A stretch of DNA of 64,000 bases from Marasmius tenuissimus (Eukaryota; Basidiomycota; Agaricomycetes; Agaricales; Marasmiaceae), in contig JAQOTA010000001.1 in assembly GCA_029532415.1 (NCBI GenBank), forward strand, positions 558,001 through 622,000, read 5' to 3'. The notes under the pieces were generated by a model. The model was given only the letters and a program-made list of their open reading frames with translations. It ran no database searches and had not been told where the DNA came from. Numbering within the stretch: the stretch's first letter is position 1; the number at the start of each line of letters is the position of its first letter. Shown piece after piece: positions 31,134 to 42,370 of the stretch. A program made the translations under genes and the position numbers.

Positions 31134-34100
31134 ATGGCTATCGCCGTTGACCGTGCAGTGATTTCTTTTATCATTGCCTATGATGATGAACCTATGCTGA
31201 TTGTTGTTTTATTACTCCAGATCGCTATGGCTCCTGTTATGTCTACCCTTATCCCCACTGTTGAAGTTTTCAGCGGTGTTAACTGGCGCAAGTGGTCCAA
31301 GGGTCTTGGTACCTATGCCATGATCAACGAGTTCTACGACCATTACACCAACGACGATCCTGAACCTACTGAACCCGATAAACCTAAAGAACCAGCAGAA
31401 CCCAAGCCAACTACTCGCACTATCACTGTTGCTGCTACAACTACAACTGAAGCGACTACACGCACGGAGACGGTCTCTCCTACCGATGCTCAGATGCAGC
31501 AGTATGCTAGGGACTTGGAGCAGTATGCTAATGCTTTGGAGAGGTATGAGAAGGAGGTTCTCAGGTATGAGAAGGATAATCGACGTTGGAAGAAGTATGA
31601 ATTCAAAGCCATGGGTGCACTACGTGCCACCACCACCATTGCCGTGCAGAGTATTATTGAGGATGATGATACGGCTTGGGGTGCTTGGGAGAAGATCAAG
31701 GCTCGTTATGGTCAACAGACTTCTGTGTCTGTTTGGGCTGACTTCAAGTCGGTCATGGAGTTTCGTTTGTCCGGCGGTAACCCCGTTCCCGAGATTGCTA
31801 AACTTGAACTCCTATTTGGCCAGCTCACTGAAGCTCAGATCGATCTTCCTACCCTCGTCAGAGCCATGCTCCTCCTCTCTATCATTCCACAGTCATGGGC
31901 CAACGCTCGTGAATTCGCTACCAATGGTAACTCGCCAGCTGAACTTACTTTCGAAGTGGCTCGTGATGCCGTCATTAACCACTACGAATCCCGCAAACCC
32001 ACTCCTCTCGCGTCGCGCATTTCTTCTGTCAAAAAGAAGGACAAGGACCCGAAGTTTAACCAACAGTCTAATCCTCCTTCGTCGACGTCTAACAATAACA
32101 ACCAGTCTAAGAACGACAACGACCAGAAGAAGAAGAATAACCGACGTGGCAGGAAGAAGAAGGGTGATTCTCAGGACAACAAGGGTGACTCCTCTCACAA
32201 GGGTCATTCTCATATCGCGTCCCTATCTCATTTGTCCATCTCTTCACCACCCATCGTTCCTGATACTCCATCTGTCGTACATCCCGCGGACCGATCCCGG
32301 GATCCACTCCACATGCAGCGTTTCTCCGGTGCTACCTCTGGTGGTACTGTTTTTGAGAATGCTCAGGCTGCTCGCAGTCTTGCCGATCGTCTTGGTGTTC
32401 CCAAGTATGCCCACGTCCTTGAACCTATGGAACAGGGATATGCGGCTGCTTCCTCTTCCTCCCTCAAGCATCGTATTGATGGTCCCTTCTCCACTGCTCC
32501 ACCTGCAAAGCGTGCTAAGAGTGTCGAGAAGGTTTACGACCTCTATGATTCTTTCTATGAGGACTCCGACTCTGAGCGTGAGGATCGTATCGCGTTGAAC
32601 GCTGTAAACGATTCTTTGCGTACGGAGATTGCGAGTGGAAGTGCCATGGACGTTGACAGCGAGATCGCAGATGCCGCTGGTTTTTCCGACGATGTTGAGT
32701 ACGATTCAGTCTCCATCAGATCTGAGGAATCTGACGATGACAGGCAAGTGCCTTATCTCAGTCTTTCTTTTAACACTGATACGAACCTACAGTGCGCCGC
32801 TTTACTAGCCGCTTCTAAACGTAGTAGTTCAGATATCGTGTCCCGTATGAAATTTGCGCAATTTATTGGTGATCACTTTGCCACATGTGCCAATTGTAAG
32901 GGAAAGAAGGCGACTGGAAACTCGCAAGAGTGGATCGTCGATTCAGGTGCTTCATCGCACTTTACTTATGATCTCGAAGATTTTGCCGAGTATGAACCCA
33001 TGAACAATGGACCGCAGCTAAACACTGCACAGAAGGACAACCCTATCCAAATTAAGGGAAAGGGGACTGTGTTCATTTCTCATTCTGTTGAAGGATCTGA
33101 CGGTCGTATGGAGGAATGCATTACGCGACTCTATCCTGTCTATTATGTTCCGCTTCTGTCAATTCGACTTCTTTCTCTTGGAGAATTCTTGCAAGGTGGT
33201 CTGCAAGTACGCGGATCGTCTAGCAAATTGGCTTTTTATCAAAAGGGTCGACGCCAGTCATTGGTATCTTACCCGCTCATGCCTGGTCAAACCATTTATT
33301 GGGTTAGCTCGCAGAAAGCCTCTGCTCGTAGCTTAATGGCCAAGTCAACGATGGATAAAGTTGACTACAAGGTTCTACACAGACGTTTCGGACATTGTTC
33401 AGACAAGGCTCTGGATAAAGCTCGGAAGCATACTAAGAACTTCCCGGAGTTCGACCGAAAACCGAAGAAAACCCGGTTATGCCGAGGATGTGCAGAAGGA
33501 AAGATGCACTCCAGATCGTTCCCTGATTCCACTACCCGTGCCTCGAAACCCTTCGAAAAAATTCACTCCGACCTCAAACAATTCCCCACTGAGTCGTACC
33601 ACAAATACAAATGGTATATGTCGTTTGTCGACAACTGTACTTCACATGGCTGGACAATGCTCATGCGACGCAAATCTGACTCTGTCAAGATGCTCCGTGA
33701 CTTTATTGCTATGGTGAAGGTACAATTCGGTGTTGATATTAAGGAATGGATGTCCGATGGAGGGGGAGAGTACAAATCGGATGCCTTCGATGATGTACTA
33801 AAGGAGCACGGTATCAAAATTCTGACCAGCATTCCATATACGCCGGAACAGAATGGGCGTGCAGAACGGTTCAATCGGACCATTGTCGAGAAAGCTCAAG
33901 CTCTTCGCTTTGATGCTTGTCTTCCACCTTCTTGGTGGGAATTCTGTGTGTTGCACGCTGTTGCACTTCATAATCGGACGCCGTCCCAGCGTTTACGTTG
34001 GTTGACCCCGCATGAGAAGTTGCATGGCAGTGCACCGGATGTTTCGGATCTTCGAGTCTTCGGATGTGCAGCGTATGCGTTTATTCCGGAAAAGCGTCGA

Positions 34101-36428
34101 GTTAACAAGTTATCTCCGCGTTCGGAACTGATGACCTTCATCGGTTTTCAGGAAGGCATGAAAGGATATGTCTTTATGAAGATGTCCAATAATGCTATCT
34201 TCAAAAGCGCTACTGCTCTGTTCGATGAAAATTTGTTCCCGAAGTGTTCTGATAAGAAACCTCGTGGCTTTACCCCGGTGGGTGAATTCCCTGAAATACC
34301 GCCGGTATTGGGTGAAAATCCCAACTTCTCTTCGGATAGTGATGATGATTCGTCTGATGACGATCTATATCCTCCCAAGAACCTTCCAAAGCGATCAGAA
34401 TCTCCTCATGACGATGATGGAGATGGTACTGTACCTCAGGGTGAACGCCAACACTCTGATCCTGATCCTCCGTTCCAGCCTCCTAGGCCACCTACACCAG
34501 TGGGTGGACAAGAGCAGACTCCGCCGCCAAGGCGTTCAGGCAGGAAACAGACGGGTACTAAGCAACCTGATAACGTATTTGGTGAACAACGAGACCCAAA
34601 TAATCCCTCGCGCATTGTGCGTGATATGGAGAAAAATTCTACATGGAGAGATGCCACGGGTGATAGAGAACCTATGGATCCACCTACTACTCGTAGGAGA
34701 GGCAGACCCAGAAAAGTTCCTGGGACTAATCGTGCCAGTCTGTCTACCATGTGTAACTCCAGGGGGAGTCAGCCCGATAGCTTAGTGCAACAATTATCCC
34801 AGGAAGGGGGAGTAGGTTTCGTGATTTATCTGTTAAATCGGGCAGTTCCCATTCACGATGACCTCACCGATATGTCTAACGTTCGAGAGTGGACTCTCCG
34901 TGACATACTGAAGCTGCCAGCTGAGCAGCAGAGAGAATGGAAGGCCGCTTGCCGCGATGAACTAGAGGCTCTTCGCAAGCGCAAGGTCTTCGAATTGGTT
35001 GACCTACCTAAAGGTCGCAAGGCTGTCAAAAACAGATGGGTGTTTGACGTTAAGTCAGACGGTCGAAAGAAAGCTCGACTTGTTGCCAAGGGTTTCTCTC
35101 AGGTCGAAGGAGTTGACTTTGATGAGATCTTCTCACCAGTTGTACGGTTTGAAACTGTACGGATGATGCTCGCACTTGCAGCTCTCAAAAACTGGCACAT
35201 TCAGGCATTGGATGTGAAGAACGCCTTTCTTTATGGCGAACTTAAAGAAGAGATCTATATGGATCAACCTGAAGGTTTCAAGGTTAAGGGTCAGGAAGGC
35301 AAAGTCTATCGCCTTCGCCGTGCATTATATGGACTGAAGCAAGCCGCTCTTGAGTGGTGGCGTGCCCTCAGCTCGTCCATGGAAGTAATGGGCTTCAAAC
35401 GCTTAACTTCCGATGCAGGTCTCTTCATCTGCAAAGATCATGAGACTGGTGAAGAATGTATCGCGTTGATCTATGTCGACGATGCATTATTCCTTGGACC
35501 CAACAAAGCCTTTGTCGAAAAGAAGAAAGCCGAGTTTATGGCTCGTTGGGAATGCCGTGATCCTGGAGAAGTTAAAGAGTTCTTGCGCATGCGTATTCGT
35601 CGCAGAGGCCGTAAAATCCTTCTTGACCAGACTGAATACTTGAAGAAGGTCTTGAAGCGATTTGGCATGCAGAATGCAAAAGCAGCAGATACTCCTCTTC
35701 CCGCCGGCCATATTCCACAACCCAACGAAGGTCCTGTTGATCCCGAACGTCGCGCTCGATATCAATCAGTGATTGGATCGCTTCTGTATATCATGCTTGG
35801 TACTTGTCCAGATATTGCCTACGCTGTTACAAAGCTTTCTCAATTCTCTGCTAATCCATCGGAGGATCACCTGAAGAAGGCGCTTTATATTTGCCGCTAT
35901 CTTGCAGGAACTCCAGACTATGCACTGGTCTATGATGGAGCCTCTGACGGAGGTTTACTAGCATTCACTGATTCTGATTGGGCTGCTGATCCTATCAAAC
36001 ATCGGTCGATCACGGGCTATTTCTTCAAATTGGCAGGTGGCATCTTCTGTTGGCAATCACGCGCCCAGAAGACTGTTGCGCTTTCATCCACTGAAGCTGA
36101 ATACATGGCGCTATCCGACTGTAGTCGTCAAGCTGTGTGGATTCGACAGTTACTCTTTGAACTTGGGATTGATATGACTCCCGTACCCATATGTGGAGAT
36201 AATCAAGGCTCGATTTTTATCGCCTCTAACCCAGTTCAAGAACGTCGCACCAAACACATTGATATTCGCTATCATTACATTCACGAATGTGTTTCAGATC
36301 GCAAGGTCGATCTTTTCTTTATTGACGGTGCCTACAATCCTGCGGACATGTTTACCAAGAATTTGGGACATGTCAAGTTCTCCGCTTTTAGAGAACATCT
36401 TGGACTTGAATTTTATTCGTCCGAATAG
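31134..36428 (+). CDS. Copia gag-pol polyprotein
   Basis: The protein has 1764 aa in a single frame. The gag-like N terminus contains VFSGVNWRKWSKGL and a Thr-rich and Lys-rich linker. The aspartic protease motif WIVDSGASSH is near residue 603. The integrase zinc domain has HRRFGH and CRGC, and the DDE core runs from HSDLKQ (about 812) through SDGGGEY (about 874) to EQNGRAERFNR (about 905). Reverse transcriptase spans about 1285-1540 with the catalytic YVDD near 1447. RNase H starts at about 1605 (DSDWAAD, SSTEAEYMAL, NQGSI). The order protease-integrase-RT-RNase H defines Ty1/copia. No classical CCHC zinc knuckle is seen in gag; a basic RRGRKKK stretch is there instead. An internal ATG (MAPVMSTLIP, 31227) could be the true start. 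Confidence 0.95.
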   Translation: MAIAVDRAVISFIIAYDDEPMLIVVLLLQIAMAPVMSTLIPTVEVFSGVNWRKWSKGLGTYAMINEFYDHYTNDDPEPTEPDKPKEPAEPKPTTRTITVAATTTTEATTRTETVSPTDAQMQQYARDLEQYANALERYEKEVLRYEKDNRRWKKYEFKAMGALRATTTIAVQSIIEDDDTAWGAWEKIKARYGQQTSVSVWADFKSVMEFRLSGGNPVPEIAKLELLFGQLTEAQIDLPTLVRAMLLLSIIPQSWANAREFATNGNSPAELTFEVARDAVINHYESRKPTPLASRISSVKKKDKDPKFNQQSNPPSSTSNNNNQSKNDNDQKKKNNRRGRKKKGDSQDNKGDSSHKGHSHIASLSHLSISSPPIVPDTPSVVHPADRSRDPLHMQRFSGATSGGTVFENAQAARSLADRLGVPKYAHVLEPMEQGYAAASSSSLKHRIDGPFSTAPPAKRAKSVEKVYDLYDSFYEDSDSEREDRIALNAVNDSLRTEIASGSAMDVDSEIADAAGFSDDVEYDSVSIRSEESDDDRQVPYLSLSFNTDTNLQCAALLAASKRSSSDIVSRMKFAQFIGDHFATCANCKGKKATGNSQEWIVDSGASSHFTYDLEDFAEYEPMNNGPQLNTAQKDNPIQIKGKGTVFISHSVEGSDGRMEECITRLYPVYYVPLLSIRLLSLGEFLQGGLQVRGSSSKLAFYQKGRRQSLVSYPLMPGQTIYWVSSQKASARSLMAKSTMDKVDYKVLHRRFGHCSDKALDKARKHTKNFPEFDRKPKKTRLCRGCAEGKMHSRSFPDSTTRASKPFEKIHSDLKQFPTESYHKYKWYMSFVDNCTSHGWTMLMRRKSDSVKMLRDFIAMVKVQFGVDIKEWMSDGGGEYKSDAFDDVLKEHGIKILTSIPYTPEQNGRAERFNRTIVEKAQALRFDACLPPSWWEFCVLHAVALHNRTPSQRLRWLTPHEKLHGSAPDVSDLRVFGCAAYAFIPEKRRVNKLSPRSELMTFIGFQEGMKGYVFMKMSNNAIFKSATALFDENLFPKCSDKKPRGFTPVGEFPEIPPVLGENPNFSSDSDDDSSDDDLYPPKNLPKRSESPHDDDGDGTVPQGERQHSDPDPPFQPPRPPTPVGGQEQTPPPRRSGRKQTGTKQPDNVFGEQRDPNNPSRIVRDMEKNSTWRDATGDREPMDPPTTRRRGRPRKVPGTNRASLSTMCNSRGSQPDSLVQQLSQEGGVGFVIYLLNRAVPIHDDLTDMSNVREWTLRDILKLPAEQQREWKAACRDELEALRKRKVFELVDLPKGRKAVKNRWVFDVKSDGRKKARLVAKGFSQVEGVDFDEIFSPVVRFETVRMMLALAALKNWHIQALDVKNAFLYGELKEEIYMDQPEGFKVKGQEGKVYRLRRALYGLKQAALEWWRALSSSMEVMGFKRLTSDAGLFICKDHETGEECIALIYVDDALFLGPNKAFVEKKKAEFMARWECRDPGEVKEFLRMRIRRRGRKILLDQTEYLKKVLKRFGMQNAKAADTPLPAGHIPQPNEGPVDPERRARYQSVIGSLLYIMLGTCPDIAYAVTKLSQFSANPSEDHLKKALYICRYLAGTPDYALVYDGASDGGLLAFTDSDWAADPIKHRSITGYFFKLAGGIFCWQSRAQKTVALSSTEAEYMALSDCSRQAVWIRQLLFELGIDMTPVPICGDNQGSIFIASNPVQERRTKHIDIRYHYIHECVSDRKVDLFFIDGAYNPADMFTKNLGHVKFSAFREHLGLEFYSSE

Positions 36429-36460
36429 GTGCTTCGTGCTCTACTTGTGCCGCACTTAGC

Positions 36461-36469
36461 AAGGGGGAG
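36461..36469 (+). promoter_or_regulatory. Polypurine tract
   Basis: AAGGGGGAG sits immediately before the 3' LTR and would prime plus-strand synthesis. Confidence 0.8.
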
Positions 36470-36727
36470 TGTTGAATCCGGACTACCGGATATATGGACC
36501 GTTGTATCGGGCCGCATATATGCTTCAATCGTTTTACTATGATCTATGCTATTCCTAGTCACTCCTGTTATAGAAGATACAGCCACCTCTGTATAGTATA
36601 TAAGTAGCTCTGTATCTACATGCAATACCAGTACTTTTACTACTCTCGTTGCTGCCTCTAAGCCTATCTCCAGGTGAGCTAGTCTGTCCCATGCTGCCAC
36701 TGCGTGGGCAGGACCTCTGCCTCAACA
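36470..36727 (+). repeat. Copia 3' LTR
   Basis: This 258-bp LTR appears identical to 30640-30897 and is followed by the GCTGT target duplication. Confidence 0.93.
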
Positions 36728-37479
36728 GCTGTATGTCGAACAGTACGGGCCGTTGTAAAATCTTGGTGGTCTAGATAAGGGCGGAGTTTGTTCATAGATC
36801 AAAGGAGTTGATTGCAGTGATTTGTGCACCGGTGGTGGTGGTTATAGTTGAAGTTGTGAGTCAGGAGAGGCCATTGGGTGGTGGGAAAAAATCAGCCCCG
36901 CGGCAAGTTTGCCGCCTACGTTGCCTTCGGCCCATCTGGAGTTAGAAAGTTCACTGTCCAACTAGTCGTTCACAACCCCTTCAGACGTTGCATCACCTTG
37001 ATAGATTGAAATCAACACTGATGCGACCACCTGACTTTCATCTCAACGTGAGCAGGATACTGGCGGGCGAGAAACCGGTGGTTCCTGGATGATGAGGCGA
37101 AATTTGGGCAAAATCTGACAGATCCTCCGCTGCTAAGTAGCCTAGTGACTCAAGAGACTTGGGTTCTCCTGAACTCGATCTCCTTACTGGACCAGAGGCA
37201 GTCCGGAAGACTAAAACTTAAGTTCGAAGGTTGGATAGTCAAGGTAGAGACGAACTAATCGCATATTGTTGCTGACCATATCTCGAGCGCTCCTAGCCTC
37301 TCTCCCACGGTCCAATCTGTCCGAGGTTCCGAGCGTGTCAGAATCAAACATTCCCAAAAAGGGACGATACAGGTGCGTGTACCGAATTGTTGCTTGAGTA
37401 ACGTACAACCTGATCGTATCTGTCCATCGTGTGCCGTGCTACTCTACTCGTGTATCCTGAGGGCGGCCCCGACTTCTGT
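36728..37479. other. Intergenic with a fragment shared with 44.4-44.55 kb
   Basis: The stretch around 36865-36925 (CCATTGGGTGGTGGGAAAAA) matches 44460-44520. On the minus strand both read FSHHPMA preceded by a GK-rich segment, suggesting remnants of a common gene that belongs to the duplicated GFA-MBL unit. No complete ORF is present. Confidence 0.4.
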
Positions 37480-38649
37480 CTAATTGTCGTCCTCCGACTG
37501 CGTCCCTTCCGAATTTTCACCTTGTGGTCTGCTGTACCTTGGACATGTGGCACACCAGTAACTGTACCCACCCGCAAACATTCTCAGCTGCTCGAGGTAT
37601 CTTTCCGTCGCCCGCGACCGAGACTGTTGATCACCCTCACCCTCACCCTCATCGCCCATCAAGATCACCTGCACTTTGTGCTCCTCTCTAATGATGACTT
37701 TCCTGACCTCCGCTTTTGCTTTTCTCTCCGATATACCACGCTCTTTCATCACGACGAATACCGCGTTTCTCACCCGATCCGACTCCTCCACCTGGTGCTT
37801 CTCCATCTCCCACGAGAAGTAATCGTTCACAAGCCCAACGATCACCCCTATCGAATACTTGAACTCGGCAAAAAGATCCGACGATGAATCTTCCTTCGGC
37901 AAGTCCTCGTCCATAGCCCAGAGGATAAGCCGAGACACAAATCTACACGAGGCAAAGGGACCAAGGTCAGGAACGGAACGGGACAGTGAAGTGAAATGAA
38001 CATACTCATAGTCGAAGTTCAAGAGCCGGAACGGAATGTACACTTCGAGCGTGTCAAATTCCACAGAACTGCTTTCCCGCCCGCGAAGACTCTGCTCGAA
38101 CGACTGGAAAAGGCCCGGAGTCCTTTTCGGGTCGACGTTCAGCATCTCCACTCTCGTTTCGTGAAGGAAAGATATCCACTCCGGACGGGTATTATCTGTC
38201 CAAGGTATTGATGGGTCCTCAGCACTGTTGCTGCTAACGGCCTCGCACAGAATGTCGTGCTCGATAATAGCTTTATTATGGGGAAGCTCCTCGAGAACAT
38301 CTATCAAGACGATACTAGTCAGGTATTATCATTTATACAAGAAGAAAATTAGAATCCACCGACCGTCAATGATGCAAAGGAACTCAATCAGTCGGACGAC
38401 GAAGGGCAGTCTCTCGACCTCACATAGACCAAGACAAAGGGAGAAGAGGTTTCCCGCCGGATTATCGTGCCTGTAGTGGGCCCGTTTTCTTTCTCGTGTA
38501 CCAGGGCGAGTACACTTCTGAGTGGTGTCGATGAGGGCTTGTTCGATAGCTAATCCCATCTCTTCCGAGCAGTCTCTGACCTGGAAGGCGCTGAAGAATG
38601 CAGGATGAAGCGTGGTTGAGATGGATTTCAAGGTAGAGATGCGAGTCAT
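37480..38649 (-). CDS. Class I terpene cyclase TS1
   Basis: Three exons (38649-38364, 38300-38006, 37942-37480) encode 347 aa. It ionises a prenyl diphosphate and cyclises it; the substrate is unknown. The Asp-rich Mg-binding motif D95-D96-V-L-E is split by intron 1 within the second Asp codon. The NSE triad is N233-S237-E241 in NDYFSWEME. The C-terminal CPRY supplies the RY pair. HDNPAGNLFSL and PFRLLNFDYE are further conserved blocks. Layout and motifs resemble the cyclase domain of fungal fusicoccadiene-type enzymes, but no prenyltransferase domain is attached. It is nearly a duplicate of TS3 (53015), in opposite orientation, including the start region. Confidence 0.88.
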
Positions 38650-40000
38650 GGTGAGGGAGGTATCGATAGCGATTTCCCTGGAATTTCAATGCCTCTTTAA
38701 GGGATCGAGGAGGCGCCCAGGGGTCGTTATGAATCCAGTATTCTCCACAGTGGGATACTAGCCGACCTCAGCTCAAGGACTTCTGTACTTGTGGACAACC
38801 GTTCACCCGCACGGATAGTGGAGTCGCAAACGTATCATTTTCTGTGGCTATTACTTCCGTTGAGGCGTTAAGAATTCCAGTGTTTGGACTCGAGGGAGTT
38901 ACTTGAATATCAAGTGTTGGCCATATCATGTAAACCATAAACTCAAGAATTTCTCACGCCTTTCTAACAGTCCCGCAACCATGCTCGAGGGCGTTCATTG
39001 ACCTTGGCTCGAGTTCGCATCTATTGGTGCAAAGGATCGATAGGAAAAAAGTTGTTTTCTCTATATTCGTTCGGTAGATTTGCCACCTTCGACAGAAATG
39101 AATGACTCACTTGTTTCCCTCCACTTTGACAGTGATAGAAAGAATGAAGATTATCAAAACGTCCGGAGGCCCGGAATGGCACTCTGAACACAACCCCAAG
39201 CTTTTACTGTTGCTTTACTAGGAGTGCCGAAGCGAAGTTCCTGTAACCGTTCCTGAGTACTGGCTGACCCACATATAATCGGCTCCCGTGTCAGCACGCG
39301 GAGCTCCCTCATGCGAGGTTCTAGGAGATTACATTCCAGACGTCGTCCTGGGCCGAAGCTGTCTGTCTATAGCTCCCTCTTCGGACTGTTCAATACCAAG
39401 AAAGAATTGGGCCAGCGCGTAGGGATCAGATCGGACACTGTCTAGGCGCTCAGCCACAAACGACAAGTGCCAATGAGCGCCTGTGAGATACGGTAATCAA
39501 AGCTCAAGAAAGATGATGCCACATCAGGGGAAACAAAAGAAAGTGCACTGCCCAGGCGATTTAGCCCTTACGCTTAGACTCGGATCAAAAGCTCTAACAG
39601 GTATGAGATGTAACTATTGTTAGTGGTCCGGTTGAAGCGAGTATCGGTGACTTGTATGTAGTATGGAGATCGAGGAAAAATCTACTCGCCTTGTGCTCGC
39701 TGGTGAACATTTGAACCGTGGTCAATTGTTCTTCTCACCAACTGCTTAGCAACGTCGGTGTCCGCGGCATCCAGATCCCGCAGCTCCATACCTCACCAGC
39801 CACGACATGGATGTTAGAAGGAAAGGTTGCGACCAACGACGAGGGCACGATCGTTGATCGGGAAGTACGGGCCATCGGCCTACTAAATGCCTGCCATCTC
39901 GGACAGAGTACTTACATCTGGCTTGAGATCCACGGCGCGGACGTTCTCCACAAAGTAGTAAACATTCTGATACACGTTATAAGATGCCATGCCCTGTAAA
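38650..40000. other. Intergenic, no gene recognised
   Basis: The first ~60 bp upstream of TS1 match the TS3 promoter region (GGGATC...TTTAAA then GAAATTTCAA). Around 39865-39910 is the degenerate repeat found downstream of MBL genes (GGGCCATCGG, AATGCCTGCC). Otherwise nothing supported. Confidence 0.45.
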
Positions 40001-41379
40001 TTAGGAAGGGCTGAACCTGAAAGCCTTGCTCTCCTTGTCCAAAAACGCCCAGATACTCTGTTCCTTCCACCCCTTCTCCTTCCAATCGTTCAGCGTCTCA
40101 GGGAAAAGCCCAATCACTCCAACAAGCGTAATGTCATGAGCTGCCACAACAAATACATCCTTATGCGCGTCGAGAATAGAGACAGCTCGCTGGGTCTCAA
40201 TAGCCACTTCCCGATCCTTGTACGCCGAAGGTGGTGGCGGGACAGAGAGAAGGGGCGTCTCTCGCTGGGTCAGGTCGAACTCGGTATCGCCGGGGGCGGC
40301 AAAATGTTCAGCAGAGATAGTCTTTCTGGTGGATTCGATGAGGTCTTCAGGGTACGGATACGATTTGGGGGCATGTGAGTTTGGTCTAATTTGACCGGGG
40401 TGATGGAAGCTATCGCCTCCGAGCAAGACAAATGAGTCGGGTTGGACACGGGCAAGGGCAGCAACGTGTCCCGCAATATGCTTTGAGGGAGTTGTGCGTG
40501 AGTTCATACAGTATTCAAGGATCGGGATCATTACATACCCCGGGTGTGTCGATGAGGTACAAGCTCCCGTCGTTGAAGTAATCCAGAGCAGGTTGACCTC
40601 CCATTTTCAGCTTGGAAACCGCGAATGTCAGTTCTTCCACTTCTCGACCGCTATTTCAACTCGTTAGCAATCTAGGTATACTGATTCAACCCATGGGACT
40701 TACGCGAAGTCGCTGTCTAGCAACACGGCGTCCGGAACAGTCGGATAGGTGCGACGGTCACTTCCAGGGCCTATTACAAGCTTCGTAGAGTTCGGCCACT
40801 TCGAAAGGTCACCTGTTGATCGCAACGATACGCCGTACCGTCAGTAGGGCTCCCGTGTCAAAGGGAAATGAGAGGGAACGCACCTATATGATCCAAATCG
40901 GAGTGGCTGTCGTAATTGTGGCAACAGTAAGCCTTCTCAGTTCGAGATAAACTCACAGTTGAGCAAACGCACCTCCAAATAACAGTATCAATAGATTCCA
41001 GTTTCACCCCTCCCTCTGTCAACTGCTCGACAATATCCTTCTCGACTACCACGTGAAGATGTGGGATATTACTTTGTCCAGCTTTCGCAGCAGGGGAGTA
41101 AGCATCCGTGTCCTTTCGAGACCCCAAGTCGAACATGACCCGTCGTCCACTCGCGTGTTCGATGAGGAACGAGTAGCCTGGAACTTCCATTATATCCCGT
41201 CCTGGGAGTACGGGATCCACGAATGGAGCTGCTGAGATTGAGGAGTTTTTGGCGAGAACGTCAAAAGCTTGCACAGAGACAGTTGAAGTAGAATGGGGAA
41301 AGGTGATATGTGATGGAACGGCCATGGTGTTGACCAGTGATGGTAGGAGGAAGAGAGGGAGTAGGTTATACTTCGACAT
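40001..41379 (-). CDS. Metallo-beta-lactamase-fold hydrolase MBL-D (HxDxDH type, secreted-like)
   Basis: This copy is intact throughout. Exon 1 (41379-40973, 407 nt, the same length as in MBL-A) gives a signal-peptide-like N terminus (NLLPLFLLPSLVNTMA), then GRDIM, RRVMFDLGSRKD and DIVEQLTEGG. The 23-nt exon 40906-40884 encodes SHSDLDHIG, so the motif is H137-x-D139-x-D141-H142, with Asp at the usual second His. Later blocks are HIAGH, LLGGDSFHH, RETPLLSVPPPP and VVAAHD, ending FRFSPS. MBL enzymes are zinc or iron hydrolases (lactonases, lactamases, glyoxalase II). The substrate is unknown; N-acyl homoserine lactonase-like proteins are the nearest general type I can suggest. A TATAAAAA box lies about 60 bp upstream. 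Confidence 0.82.
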
Positions 41380-42370
41380 GGCTCCGAGTACCGAAAGCAA
41401 GGTAGAGTGATGAGAGTAGGTTCCTCCAACCAGGTTGTTTTTATAAGGTCGGGCGTGAGCGTTACTCATCCAGTCGACTCGCTCTTACCAAGATTGATGG
41501 GGCCTCGGATATCTAGCCGGTTCGTTTCGTCCTACTCTATTATTTGCGAAACACGAGAAGGGAGCAGCCCTGGAAGGAGGAATACAATCAAAGTCAGCAA
41601 ATTTATCACGCCATCACTCGACATTTAAGAAACGGCCCAACTAATGTAAGATATCGCCCAGCAAGGACACTTCATTGCCCAGATGTCTTACTCACCAGCC
41701 TGCTCATAGCGATGACTTGATTTCAACCTGAATCCTCCATCTACCTCCTCCAAGAAACACCCGAATAACTGTTTCTATTCGACCTTTCACGCTCGATTAA
41801 ACGATGAAACCTAGAGGAGGCTAGGAAGACCGGGTGTATTCGAGCCCGTCGTTCCCGAAGAAGATTTCGACTCATCGTCCTCGCAGGATTCACGTGTAGC
41901 AGCGACAGGCACCGTTTAGTGCCCATGGAGCCATATCTACGGGAGCAGAAGATTCAAGTGAGCAGGCAAAGTAAAAATCGACGGATCGTAGATCAACTGT
42001 TCACCGAAAAGCTCTCGAGGAGTCTGAGCAGGAATGAAACGCTCCAAAACGAGGGTAGAATATGCGGAAGATATCCCAAGAAAACCTGAGTTCCGTTTTT
42101 GAGTTTTCGTGTTTGTGCTGGAGAAGACTCGTTTTCGTCGCAATCGATCGATATGGGCGTCAGAACGAAAGATTGCAACTGCAAGCGTAAGGCGAACTTG
42201 GCGGGAGCGCACGGGCCGTTACAACCGAGATACTTGCCATCTCGGACAGAACTCTTACAAGTTCAAGTTCAGTGCAGCACTCAACCGAGTTCTACGGACT
42301 CATGGGCAGGGAAATTCTTAAGAAAGCTATGATATACCTTATACACGAGATAAGATGAATTCCTCCACAA
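41380..42370. other. MBL-D / MBL-E intergenic region
   Basis: It corresponds to 13065-14086 in the first unit: the leader region around 41575-41635 and the downstream repeat around 42205-42250 recur. No gene is supported. Confidence 0.45.

Larger units (their letters stand above)
30640..36727 (+). mobile_element. Ty1/copia LTR retrotransposon, complete and young
   Basis: The 6088-bp element has 258-bp LTRs (TGTTGAAT...CTCAACA) that I read as identical. It is flanked by the 5-bp duplication GCTGT (30635-30639 and 36728-36732). It has a primer-binding site, a polypurine tract and one uninterrupted gag-pol frame, so it is probably capable of activity or only recently inserted. It lies between GFA2 and the terpene cyclase at 37480. 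Confidence 0.95.

Noticed and set aside
31429..32598. 389-codon ORF overlapping the copia gag region in another frame
   Set aside because: It is Leu/Arg/Ser-rich without motifs and lies wholly inside the gag-pol frame; a shadow ORF.
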